Assembly: GCF_042477335.2 (NCBI RefSeq)
Contig: NC_091260.1
Location: 50,983,001 to 51,047,000 of the forward strand
Source: Ovis canadensis
Taxonomy: Eukaryota > Chordata > Mammalia > Artiodactyla > Bovidae
DNA: 64,000 bases
Direction of reading: 5' to 3'
Of this stretch, positions 21,771 to 31,582 are shown piece after piece. Below the pieces are notes generated by a model. The model did no database searches, had not been told where the DNA came from, and saw only the letters and a program-made list of their open reading frames with translations. A program made the translations under genes and the position numbers. How positions within the stretch are numbered: the first letter of the stretch is position 1; every line of letters starts with the position of its first letter.

Positions 21771-21784
21771 CCAGCAGGTGGCGC
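21771..21784 (+). promoter_or_regulatory. consensus CTCF-type motif
   Basis: CCAGCAGGTGGCGC matches the published CTCF core consensus CCASYAGRKGGCRS at every position and continues with CAG. It lies in a 100-bp segment (21722-21826) with an unusual density of CpGs for this window, between a Bov-A2 and a BovB. CTCF normally marks chromatin loop anchors. Occupancy here is not known. Confidence 0.6.
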
Positions 21785-21826
21785 CAGACCGCAACAAGGA
21801 CTGAGAATTCAGAATTGGATTCTGTA

Positions 21827-22403
21827 AGGAGCTTCAAAATCACTGCAGATGGTGATTGCAGCCATGAAATTAAAAGATGCTTACTCCTTGGAAGGAAAGT
21901 TATGACCAACATAGATAGCATATTCAAATGCAGAAATATTACTTTGCCAACAAATGTCCGTCTAGTCAAGGCTATGGTTTTTCCAGAGGTCATGTATGGA
22001 TGTGAGAGTTGGACTGTGAAGAAAGCGGAGTGCCGAAGAATTGATACTGTTGAACTGTGGTGTTGAAGAAGACTCTTGAGAGTCCCTTGGACTTCAGGGA
22101 GATCCAACCAGTCCATTCTGAAGGAGATCAGCTCTGGGATTTCTTTGGAAGGAATGATGCTAAAGCTGAAGCTCCAGTACTTTGGCCATCTCATGCAAAG
22201 AGTTGACTCATTGGAAAAAACTCTGATGCTGGGAGGGATTGGGGGCAGGAGGAAAAGGGGACGACAGAGGATGAGATGGCTGGATGGCATGAGTTTGAGT
22301 GAACTCTGGGAGTTGGTGATGGACAGGGAGGCCTGGCGTGCTGCAATTCACGGGATCACAAAGAGTCGGACACGGCTGAGCGACTGAACTGAACTGAACT
22401 GAA
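21827..22403 (+). mobile_element. BovB LINE 3' fragment, little diverged
   Basis: It begins at the 'agcttcaaaatcactgcaga' coding segment and ends in GACTGAACTGAACTGAACTGA. Two frames cover the C-terminal domain (21827-22066 and 22076-22387) and are separated by a premature stop just after ELWC. A short deletion removes the 'tcaccgactcaatggaca' stretch near 22288. It is close to consensus, suggesting a late insertion. Confidence 0.93.
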
Positions 22404-22779
22404 GGGGACCCATAACTTCTTGCCCTTGTGCCTCTCCTCCTCCTTATTCTCCTTTCCTCCTTCCCTCTTTCTATTTTCTTTTTGTCTTCCTTTTACTCTA
22501 CTGTTTTTATTAACTATTCCTCCACTTTCCTCTATTGACTTGAAAGTATTCCCTATGTTTCAGATGATTTTATTGATTATAGTAAATTTTTTTATCATGC
22601 ATATTTCATTGGCTTTTTAATATTTCTTTGTTTTCCCTCCCCCAAATACAAAAGCATAAAATACCTCCCCTGTTATTCAGGTTATTGTTCTTCAGTATTA
22701 CAATTTAACTTGTTTTAGCTCTTCCATATTAGCTCTTTTATTGTTGTTTTAAATCAATGCTTACTTATTTCTCTCTTTG
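22404..22779. other. pyrimidine-rich and AT-rich DNA
   Basis: A CT-rich tract (about 22420-22500) is followed by AT-rich sequence. No gene is recognised. Confidence 0.4.
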
Positions 22780-23205
22780 TCATTTGTTCATGCTTCTTAA
22801 ATTCTGGAAAATTCTCAGCCATTATTTCCTTGAGTTTCTTCTAACTCTCTTCCCTCCATTCTCTTCTGGACTTTATATCTGATTTAGATTTAAAACTCTA
22901 AATGTATCAGTCAACTCCATTTCCCGCCATGTCTCTTAAACTATTGTTTATATTTTCTATATTATCTTTTTGCATGTCATTCTAGATGATTTTCTCAGGT
23001 CAATCTACTAGTTGACTAGTTCTTTTTAAGTGTATCTAATTTGCTATTTGATTTAAAATTTTTAATGACTATACTTTTCAAGTCTAGAAGTTCTTTTTGA
23101 TTATTGAAGTTGTTCACTTAAATTTTTAGAAGTCCTGCCTGCTTAACTTTTACTATATCTCCCTTAATCCCCTCAATTTAAACATACTTATTTGGTTGTA
23201 TCTTT
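22780..23205 (-). mobile_element. old L1M-type LINE fragment
   Basis: On the plus strand: 'ggaaaattctcagccattat', then 'atgtctcttaaactattgtt', 'aggtcaatctactag' and 'caagtctagaagttcttttt'. This is the order of a common antisense L1M 3'-region sequence ('tggaaaattctcagccattatttctt ...'). It is diverged and the exact subfamily is not determined. Confidence 0.5.
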
Positions 23206-24243
23206 CAGATTATTATTCCATTATTTCTAGTTCTTGGACTGATTATTTTTCCATGTGTTATATCAGCTAATGTTCTTCCCAGGTACTTTTTCATAACACA
23301 GTTGGTAATCATTTTACTGTCAGCTTTTACTTTTCTTCTTGTGAGGGTCCCATGTCCCCAGGATTGTGGATAATTCCCTGTAAGACTGTCTCGGATTTTT
23401 TTCTTTCCAAGTTCCTGTGGTTTCCCATTGGTCATAGACTAGCAATTATAGTGATTTCTTACTCAACATTCTTTTAACACATAGCTAGCTTAAATTCCCA
23501 TGCCCCATACCTAGACTGGGTTTGGGATTACTCACAGAATGCGTTTTTTTTCCCCCGCCCAGAGCCCAGAAAAGATAGCTATTATTTTCTTGTTGCTTCT
23601 CTGGGCAGTAGACTGATTTCTTTTAGTTCTCCTTTCACATTCAGGAAGGATTTTTGAGAGCTTAGTTTCAAGCAGAAATCTCAGTTTCAGCTCGAACTGC
23701 CGTCAGGCCAAATTTACTGTGGAGCCTGTATCCAGGTCTGGTTCTTTCCTGGTCCCTCGTGTGTCAGCTGAAGCTTGCATCTCTGGTTTTGAATTTCCTT
23801 TTTGTTTCTGGAAGTGTGTTGGCTTTCTTTCAGGCTATGAGTTTTAAAGTTGTAAAATATGTATTTATATGCATTTGCAGTGGGAGAGAATCTTTGTTAA
23901 GTCAGGCTGCTGTACTGTCAGCATTAAAAGCCTTTTGAGCTCGTATTTTGTCATGCACTTCTCGCTTAAATTAATCTGGTCAGCTCCCTCTGACCTCATA
24001 CCCCAAGGAACCTGGACAAGCCAGGAGCATAAAGTTGTCTACCTGAGTTTCCTTTTCCACTTCATTTGCATCATTTCTCAGAAACAATCACAGAAGGATG
24101 GAGCCAGGAGGGACCTTGCAATCCTCTAGTTTTCATATGCTCATTAATCAGATAAGTAAGCAGGGCCTCACCAGAACTCTGGATTTTGGATTTGGGATTC
24201 TCTGTCTGAAGCAAGTTCAAATTCACTATCAGGAGCCAAGTGT
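23206..24243. other. single-copy DNA, no gene seen
   Basis: No recognisable gene or clear repeat. The left part may still be an older extension of the L1M fragment. Confidence 0.4.
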
Positions 24244-24400
24244 AGAAAAAGGAGCACTGGATTTGGAATCAGAAAATAGAGATTTGCAACCCAGGTTTGC
24301 CACTGACCAGCTGTTTGACCTTGGACAAGTCACTTAGCTCTTTTGAGATCCAGTGTGTTTTCCGTAAAATGGAAGAGAAGAGGGCATAGATTTTTGATTC
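24244..24400 (+). mobile_element. MIR SINE
   Basis: 'ggagcactggatttggaatc', 'tttgccactgaccagctgtt', 'tgaccttggacaagtcactt', 'gtaaaatgga' appear in MIR order with good conservation of the tRNA-related and core parts. Confidence 0.8.
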
Positions 24401-24532
24401 AGTAGATGCGCAAGTTCATGGTATGTTATAGACATTAAATAATTGGTTTCTTTCATTCTTATGATTAAGATACCTCCTGTCCCCTTTTGGAAACATGTCT
24501 TTATAGCTGTTCATTGTCACAGGATCTTTTGA

Positions 24533-24723
24533 ATATTTGTTTATTTATTTGGTTGCACTGGGTCTTAGCTGTGGCATGTGGGATCTCTGACCTTTGTTGC
24601 AGCATGCAGAACTTTTAGGTGCAGCTTGTGGAATCTAGTTCCCTGAGCAAGGATCGAATCCTGGCCCCCTGCATTGGGATTTCAGAGACTTAGCCACTGG
24701 ACCACCAGAGAAGTCTGGACTTT
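24533..24723 (-). mobile_element. CHR-like (tRNA-Glu-derived) SINE
   Basis: On the plus strand 'atttatttggttgcactggg' leads into 'ggatcgaatcctggccccct' and 'agccactggaccaccagaga', the reverse complement of the SINE. GATCTTTTGA (24523-24532) and GACCTTTTGA (24724-24733) form a TSD with one mismatch. Confidence 0.88.
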
Positions 24724-24957
24724 GACCTTTTGATCAGAAAGTGACTCCCTAAGTGACTAAGTGAATGCTTCCCATCATTTTCCATGTCAGGAGCATTTGG
24801 AAAATGATAGTAATTTGTCCAGCTCAGGGTTGTGGGCAGAGGTTTACAGAAGAGGGTTGAACAGATGCAGCTGCTCTTGGCCAGAGGCACATGAACTTAG
24901 GAACTCCACCTGCCCTGGGAGGTCTTGTGTCAGTGTCTCAGCCACACTATTAGGAAT

Positions 24958-25143
24958 ATAGTGCAGTAGTCACGGGCATAGTAAGCACTGGAGTCAGACA
25001 GTCCTGTGCTAAATCCTAGCTTTGCTTCTTGCTAACTGTATGACCTTGGGCAAGCTTTGTAAGCTCTTCTGTCTTACTTTCTTCCTCTGTAAAATGAGGA
25101 TAATAATAAAAGTAGCTCTCTTATAATGCCTATTTTATAAATA
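24958..25143 (+). mobile_element. MIR SINE
   Basis: 'ggagtcagacagtcctgtgc', 'tatgaccttgggcaagcttt', 'cttcctctgtaaaatgagga' and 'taataataaaagtagctct' follow the MIR consensus order. Confidence 0.8.
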
Positions 25144-25159
25144 AAAATGTGCATGTAAT

Positions 25160-25269
25160 TTCCCTGGTGGTCCTGTGTTTGAGAATCTGCCTTCCAGTGC
25201 AGGGGATGTGGGTTCAATCCCTGGTCCAGGAACTAAGATTTCACGTGCTGCGTGGTGTGCCCCACCCCC
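25160..25269 (+). mobile_element. CHR-like SINE with 16-bp TSD
   Basis: The head 'ttccctggtggtcctgtgtt' and the B-box part 'ggttcaatccctggtccagg' mark a tRNA-Glu SINE. AAAATGTGCATGTAAT (25144-25159) is repeated as AAAATGTGTATGTAAT (25270-25285), one mismatch, a clear TSD. The usual A-rich tail is replaced by a short C-rich end. Confidence 0.9.
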
Positions 25270-25289
25270 AAAATGTGTATGTAATATAC

Positions 25290-26799
25290 ACATGTAACAC
25301 CCTTGCAAGCTGCTTAGTTATTAACACTACAGAGTAGAATGCATTCTCCTCTTTTTAGTCAAAAGAAATTTGGCATTAAATGAATTTTCTTTATTGAAGA
25401 AAGTCTTTAGGAATTAATGATAACTTCCAGCCCAAACTTTAGATCAATTTTTATTATAAATATTTTTTTCCAGTTTTTCTTGTAAGCTGAAGCCTTCATG
25501 GCCTGCATTTTTTGCACATCTGTTTTTGTTGTCCAAACACAGAATGTTGAGGAGTTGCTGCCAGAGATACCCAGGAGTCACTTGGATGAGTAAGAATTCA
25601 CAGTTCTTTTAGATCAGTGTCCCTGTTTTCTAGACAATATACTAGAGGAGCTTGTATACCCTAGAAGTTCATAAAGACTTAAAACACAATTATTTGGGTA
25701 AGAACTTAAACAGAAAGCTTGAGACGATGTGAAAAAGCCTAGCATGTGGTATGGCTTTGGGACATATTGGATAGAAACTTTGAATCAAGTAAAACTTTGG
25801 GTTGAACAGAGTGCCCTTCGTGCTGGCAGCCAAATCACTGATAACAGAATTTGCTGACGGAGTTGCTGCTGAACCAGCTCTGAATAATCAACATTTGGCC
25901 ACGCCTGGAGCATGTGTCCTCTGTCTTCTAGACAGGCAGCCCTTCTCGGGTCCCATGAGCCAGCGGAGGCAATGGCAGTGCAAGAGTAACAGTGTAAGGA
26001 ATCGAGGGATCACCTTACCAGTGGAAACCACAGGAATCCCAGGCAGGCACAAAGTAATCAGGAAAATTGTTTTTTGGCAAAGTGACATGGGTCAACTCCC
26101 TCCGCCTCAAAAAGAGTGTTCTGTGATCTGCAGTTATGGGATGGCTGGTTTGCAATGAGTGTAAAGTACAATTTTGCTTTACTGTAGTCATCTGTTTGTG
26201 CCTGGTACTTCATGGGAGTGAAGAAGAACTGAGAGATTTAGTTTCTTCACCTAAGATCCTAAGATTGGCTGGTAGGTCAGACTTTACATATGTTTAACAC
26301 AATGATAAAAGTGAAAAAGCCTCAGAGGCCAGGAACCGCAGGCTACCGGTCTTCTAAATTGCTCTAACCAAACAGCAAAAAGAGTCTATGATAAAGATGG
26401 TTTTTGCAACTTCAAATATTTACTATATTCTCTTTTGGAGGGTCACAAAGACACAACCATGTTAAAGGCTCTGAGAAGTACTCCAGTAAAGAATACAGTG
26501 TGGCTTTGTTTAACCCTGAGTTTCAAAAACGTAGTTGACCTTCCTACCTCTCTTCCCCTACCCCGCAGTGATCTGAAGTTCCTTGATTCTTTGACTGAAA
26601 GCAGCAGAGACCAACTCTAGCTAAAAAGAGCAAGAGTTTATTTTCTGGAGGAATATTGGGAGCTTGTAGAATTGTCAGGAAGGCTGGAGAACCAAGCTGC
26701 CTCCTCATGTGGTTGTACTGAGAGCTGACATGACTTAGCCTCACTACTTAAAACTGGATCATTGTGAGCTCTGGAGGTGGCCTTAGATATCAGTTGGGG
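25290..26799. other. single-copy DNA, no gene seen
   Basis: I recognise no gene. A 118-codon frame (25802-26158) has no domain, starts without a supporting context I can identify and overlaps an antisense frame, so it is probably accidental. Confidence 0.4.
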
Positions 26800-26895
26800 G
26801 AGGAGGGTTATAATTTCATAGAGGAGGAAGCTGAAACTGACAGGGGGAAACTCTTTAGCTCATGTCACCTGGCCAGGCATGGGAGAGTGAGAAAA
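26800..26895 (+). mobile_element. possible MIR fragment
   Basis: 'tagaggaggaagctgaaact' followed by 'catgtcacctggccaggcat' weakly resembles the MIR 3' block ('atgaggaaactgaggc ... aaggtcacac'). This is a weak call. Confidence 0.3.
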
Positions 26896-27068
26896 CTGCT
26901 ATTCCACTATTCTACCTACTCTTTTCCACTCTGATCTTTTCTCTGAGGGGATAGAAGATATTCCTTTAAAGCACAGCACCCCTATTACCCTTGAAGAGGA
27001 GAAGCGTACATCTTGACTTAGTTGCTTGGCAACCATGAGCTTTTCACCTGACCTATTTATTTCCACCT

Positions 27069-27271
27069 CCGCCTATTCCCTTGTGGTTCAGCTGGTAAAG
27101 AATCCGCCTGTAATGCAAGAGACCTGGGTTTGATCCCTGGGTTGGGAAGATCCCCTGGAGAAGGGAAAGGCTACCTACCCATTGCAGTATTCTGGCCTGG
27201 AGAATTCCATGGACTGTATAGTCCATGGGGTTGCAAAGAGTCAGATACGACTGAGCAACTTTCACTTTCAC
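27069..27271 (+). mobile_element. Bov-tA SINE with TSD
   Basis: The head 'cttgtggttcagctggtaaa' and tail 'ggggttgcaaagagtcagat' are typical, and the end is ACTGAGCAACTTTCACTTTC. TTCCACCT flanks it on both sides (27061-27068 and 27272-27279). Confidence 0.92.
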
Positions 27272-27479
27272 TTCCACCTAACTCAATGGGAGATCTTATA
27301 ATTACAAAGTAACTATGTTTTAATATATTTCCCACTTATTTCCAAAAAAGGAATGATTTTGAAATGATATTGGCTTAACACATCCCTAGGAAATGCTATT
27401 GGTCTTTCTTTTTTGTCATGGCTATGATTCATCTAAGGTTAGAGATTAAATAGTTCTGTTCCTCTCTTTTCCTTCCCTC

Positions 27480-28055
27480 CATTCTACTCTTTATCTGGAG
27501 AAAAACTACTTATCTTCAAGACTCACCTTCTCTGTGAAACATACTCTACGGCTCTTAGTCTCCTCACCTAAAATTGCCAGATAAAATACAGGACTCCCAA
27601 TTAAATTTGAATTTCAGCTAAATGACCAATAATGTTTTAGTATATCTCAAATATCGCATGAGACATACTTATACCAGAAAAGTGTTTGTTGTTTGTCTGA
27701 AATTCAAATTTAACTGCAGATTTTGTATTTTCATTTGCTAAATCTGGCATGCTAACCCCACCCTCGGTAAAATTGTTTCCCCTTTCTTTGGTCTCGCTTC
27801 TCTAATACCACAGACAAAGCTCTCATCACTGTGCCTAGCTCAAAGCCAGCACTCCATGACTGGTAACCTTCTTTGTTACTTTATCCTGCAAGTAGTCTTG
27901 TTGTAGTGCTTGTAACATTCTTAACACTTTACTACCCTTATATGGCTCATCTTTGCCTTCTCCATCAGTCTGTGAATCTGATGGTTAGGAGGAATCATGT
28001 TCTTATATCTTAACAGCTGGGCATAGTTGGTGCTTAATAGATGTTGAATGGAAAA
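27480..28055 (+). mobile_element. L2 LINE 3' end, interrupted
   Basis: 'tcttcaagactcaccttctc' and the end 'ggtgcttaatagatgttgaa' resemble L2 3' UTR landmarks ('caaatgtcacctcctcagag' and 'ggtgctcaataaatatttgttgaatg'). A palindromic element at 27575-27770 lies between them. It is diverged and assigned with moderate confidence. Confidence 0.45.
27575..27770. mobile_element. palindromic MITE-like DNA element
   Basis: Long inverted arms: TTAAATTTGAATTTCAG near 27601-27617 is the exact reverse complement of CTGAAATTCAAATTTAA at 27699-27715. Around it, 'ccagataaaatacagga' mirrors 'tttgtattttcatttgctaaatctgg' loosely. I recognise this as a mammalian palindromic nonautonomous DNA-transposon type, name not assigned. 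It sits inside an L2-like 3' end. Confidence 0.65.
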
Positions 28056-29284
28056 AAGAAAGACGCCCTATTAGATAGCTAACAGGAAGTAATCTCTAAG
28101 GAGAATGCTGGAGGTCCATATCAGATTAATACTATGTATTTTTGTCTTGTTTGTTTGTTTGTTTGTTTTTTAGTCCATTCTGGCATCTGAGAACCTTGGG
28201 TTTAAAATCTCAGGTCTATAACTGTACTCCAAAAAAAATTTTTTAAAGAAAATCTCACTTAATACCCGTATATCTTGAATAAGTTGTCATCTTCAAGATT
28301 CTACTTCTTTGTCTGTGAGACAGGACAATGCATTTTCCTCCCACCATGGGATGAAGATTGCTGCTGTCTAGGTCAGGTAGAGAAGGGCCAGAATCTGGTG
28401 GTTTTCAGGGGGCTCCCACAAGGCGTTACCTCACCTGCCTTTAGCCCATTCACAGTGTGAGGTGGGAGCAGAGTCCGAAAGAGTAAAGCAGAGCCTGACT
28501 TTCCCTTTACCCACTTTAGAAGAATAACTTTGTGGATCACCTACTTTCCCTCCTCCTTTCTCTTCTCCTCTTTCTCCTTCTTCCTCTCACACTTGTGTTT
28601 CTTTTAAAAATGTTCCCTTTCTGAGCTTTGATAGGACTCAAGTTCCAGAGTCTCATGTTTGGCACCAAGCAGTGTTTATTTCTTCTTTTTCCCGCCTGTG
28701 TGAGAAAGGAAAGGACAGAGGGCTGGCTTTTGTCTCTTTCCCACATCGGGGTGGGAGGAGCCCTCTCTCAGTATGTGGGTTTGTTGTTGGTGTACCTTCC
28801 CTGCCTTCCAAAGCATTTTGAACAGAACATCAACTTTTCCCGATGACTCAGAGTAATCATTAATGGACGGTGGCCTTGGAGAGACGTAGGACAGATTTTG
28901 ACTAAAAATAAATTTGGAAAAGGAGGAGAAAGGAAATTTCCTTGGTGAACTAGAAGTGATTTATTATAATTTAATCAAAGACTTTTAGCTATCTTGACTA
29001 AAGGAAGATTGTTTCAATCAAAAGGACGAGGTCAACAGGTAATGCATTGTTTCAGCTTTAAGAGGCAGACTCGGTCAGGACACCATCAGCAAATTCAGTA
29101 GTAACCTCAATTTGTAAAGAGACAGCTATGTTCTTGGTGCTGTATTTCAGCCTTGAAACTCTCACCAAGGCAGAAAGTTTGGTGCAAAGGGAGGTGGTTA
29201 AGCGTTGCTGGCTCTCATGAAACTTTGGGTCCAAAACCCTGCTTTGCATCTCATCATCTGAAAGCTTTCTGGAAAGGTGCTTAG
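28056..29284. other. single-copy DNA with short (TTTG)n
   Basis: No gene is recognised. A (TTTG)n tract lies at about 28148-28169 and a CT-rich tract at about 28545-28590. An AP-1-type TGACTCA occurs at 28845-28851. A 63-codon antisense frame (29058-29249) has no recognised domain. Confidence 0.4.
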
Positions 29285-29400
29285 CTGGATCTCCAAGATT
29301 AGAATAGTATCAGTACCTACCTCATAAAGTTGTTGTGAGAGTTAAATGAGATAATGCACATAAACAAGCACAGTGCAGAAACATTATTAAATATTAACTC
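29285..29400 (+). mobile_element. MIR 3' half
   Basis: 'agtatcagtacctacctcat', 'aaagttgttgtgagagttaa', 'atgagataatgcacataaac' and 'agcacagtgcagaa' follow the MIR 3' order closely. Confidence 0.75.
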
Positions 29401-29411
29401 TTAGAATTCTC

Positions 29412-29529
29412 GGAGAAGGCGATGGCACCCCACTCCAGTACTCTTGCCTGAAAAATCCCATGGACGGAGGAGCCTGGTAGGCTGCACCTGTTCCATGGGG
29501 TCACTAAGAGTCGGACATGACTGAGTGAC
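29412..29529 (+). mobile_element. single Bov-A monomer with 11-bp TSD
   Basis: The segment from 'ggagaaggcgatggcacccc' to 'gtcggacatgactgagtgac' corresponds to one Bov-A unit, not the usual dimer. TTAGAATTCTC is exactly duplicated at 29401-29411 and 29530-29540. The TSD shows that the monomer itself was the inserted unit. Confidence 0.92.
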
Positions 29530-29799
29530 TTAGAATTCTCAGTTTGTAATGAAAAGTTAGTAATTAGTGGAGCCAAGGTTGAGCTTCAAATCCTTTTATC
29601 ATTTCATCACATGGCCACTGCCAAAGGAGAGAAGGAAAAGTGAAATTTGGGGGCATAATCAATGGGACCCCCAAATCGTATCCCTAGTTAGAAGTTTTGT
29701 TAGCTGATTGATTAGGAAGTAGATTTTGCTGCTAAAAAACAAAATATCAGTAGCATAAACAAAGCAAACTTATGTCCTGATCAAAAAGTTGAGCAGACA

Positions 29800-31110
29800 G
29801 AACTTTTCTGATGGTACAGTGGCTAAGACGCCACACTTCCAACTCAGGGGCTGGGATTCAGTTTCTGGCCAGGGAATTAGACCCCACAGTTCTGTTCAAT
29901 TCAGTCACTCAGTCATGTCTGACTCTTTCTGACTCCATGGACTGCAGTACACCAGACTTCCCTGTCCATCACCAACTCCCAGAACTTACTCAACCATGTG
30001 CGTTGAGTTGGTGATGCCATCCAACCATCTCGTCTTCTGTTGTTCCCTTTTCCTCCCGCCTTCAATCTTTCCCAGCATCAGGGTTTTTCCTGATGAGTCG
30101 GTTCTTCGCATCAGGTGGCCAAAGGATTGGAGCTTCAGCTTCAGCATCAGTCCTTCCAATGAGCATTCAGGACTGATTTCCTTTAGGATGGATTGGTTTG
30201 ATCTCCTTGCAGTCCAAGGGTCTCTTAAGAGTCTTCTCCAACACCGCAGTTCAAAAGCATCAATTCTTCGGCACTCAGCTTTCTTCACAGTCCAACTCTC
30301 ACACCCATACATGACTACTGGAAAAACCATGGTTTTGACTAGATGGAGTTTTGTTGGCAAAGTGATGTCTCTGCTTTTTAATATGCTGTCTAGGTTGGTC
30401 ATAGCTTTTCTTCCAAGGAGCAAACATCTTTTAATTTCAACATCTGCAGTGATTTTGGAGTCCCCCAAAATAAAGTCTCTCACTGTTTCCGTTATTTCTC
30501 CATCTATTTGCCATGAAGTGATGGGACCAAATGCCATGAACATGAGATGATGAGATCAAATTATCACCATCCATTGGATCATCGAAAAAGCATGAGCATT
30601 CCAGAAACAATCTACTTCTGCTTTATTGACTACACGACTGTGTGGATTGCAACAAACTATGGAAAATTCTTAAAAAGATGGGAAATAACAGACCACTTTA
30701 CCTGCCTCCTGAGAAATCTGTATGCAGGTCAAGAAGGGGACATGGGAACAACAGACTGGTTCCAAATTGGGAAAGGAGTACATTAAGGCTGTATATTGTC
30801 ACCCTGCTTATTTAACATCATGCAAAATTCCAGGCTGGATGAAGCCCAAGCTGGAATCAAGATTTCTGGGAGAAATATCAATAATCTCAGATATGCAGAT
30901 GACACCACCCTTATGGCAGAAAGCGAAGAACTAAAGAGCCTCTTGATGAAAGTGAAAGAAGAGAGTGAAAAAGTTGGATTAAAACTCAACATTCAGACCC
31001 CACAGGCTGCAACTAAAGATACTGCATGCCGCACCATGATTGAAGATATGAGTGCTGCAACTGAGACTCGGCATAGCCAAATAAATAAATAAATAAAAAT
31101 AAATATTTTT
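29800..31110 (+). mobile_element. CHR-like SINE split by BovB
   Basis: The left half (29800-29889) has the tRNA-Glu-like head 'cttttctgatggtacagtgg' up to 'gggaattagaccccacag'. The right half (31006-31110) resumes with 'gctgcaactaaagatactgc', 'gcaactgagactcggcatag' and an (AAAT)n tail. They join at the correct consensus point around the BovB insertion at 29890-30994. Confidence 0.85.
29890..30994 (-). mobile_element. BovB with 5' inversion (twin priming), in SINE
   Basis: Bases 29890-30543 are antisense BovB from the 3' tail up to the 'atttggtcccatcacttcat' region. Bases 30544-30994 are sense BovB from the 'gatcatcgaaaaagcatgag' region to 'aaaactcaacattcag'. The two segments meet in the BovB consensus within about a dozen bases, in opposite orientation. 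AGACCCCACAG is exactly duplicated on both sides (29879-29889 and 30995-31005), so this was a single insertion event. The 185-codon frame at 29986-30543 is the decayed C-terminal domain. Confidence 0.9.
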
Positions 31111-31572
31111 AGAAAAGCCTTCAAGGGATTTTAAACAAAGCAAAACAAACACATAAATAGCCACAAACAAAAATCCCCAAACTATGTAAACATAAGCAGT
31201 ATAAGATGATGTGGTGGCTCTGTGTCAGTGACCCAAACTCTTTCTTGTTGCTCTGCCATCCTTAATATGTGACTGTCTGTCCCAACTCTGGGTACAGCTT
31301 CCAATCCAAGCCACTTGATGAGGGAAAGAAAGCATGAGTCTTCCTTTCAAAGAAGGGCATGACCTGGGTGTTATCCATATCATGGCTACGCATGTCTCAC
31401 TGGCCACACCCAACTACAAGAGAATGGCAAAAATACACTCAATAGTCATTTGCTCAGCTATTACACCAAAATTTAAAAGGAAGAGTGGTTATGGGAAACT
31501 TAAGTGAAATAGGTCTTCTCAATCAGTTTGTTATTTGTCCCATTTCCAAGCTAAATTGATAATCCATCCCAG
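31111..31572. other. single-copy DNA, no gene seen
   Basis: I recognise no gene or repeat between the SINE tail and the next BovB. Confidence 0.4.
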
Positions 31573-31582
31573 TCCCATTCCA

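Noticed and set aside
21380..22290. Long frames of 183 and 238 codons across Bov-A2 and BovB on the minus strand
   Set aside because: They read antisense through SINE and BovB sequence. The protein text is the reverse-frame translation of the repeats.
25802..26158. 118-codon frame, compared with the minus frame at 29058-29249 because both contain TEFADGV
   Set aside because: The surrounding residues and DNA do not align, so the shared short string is coincidence and not a paralogous pair.
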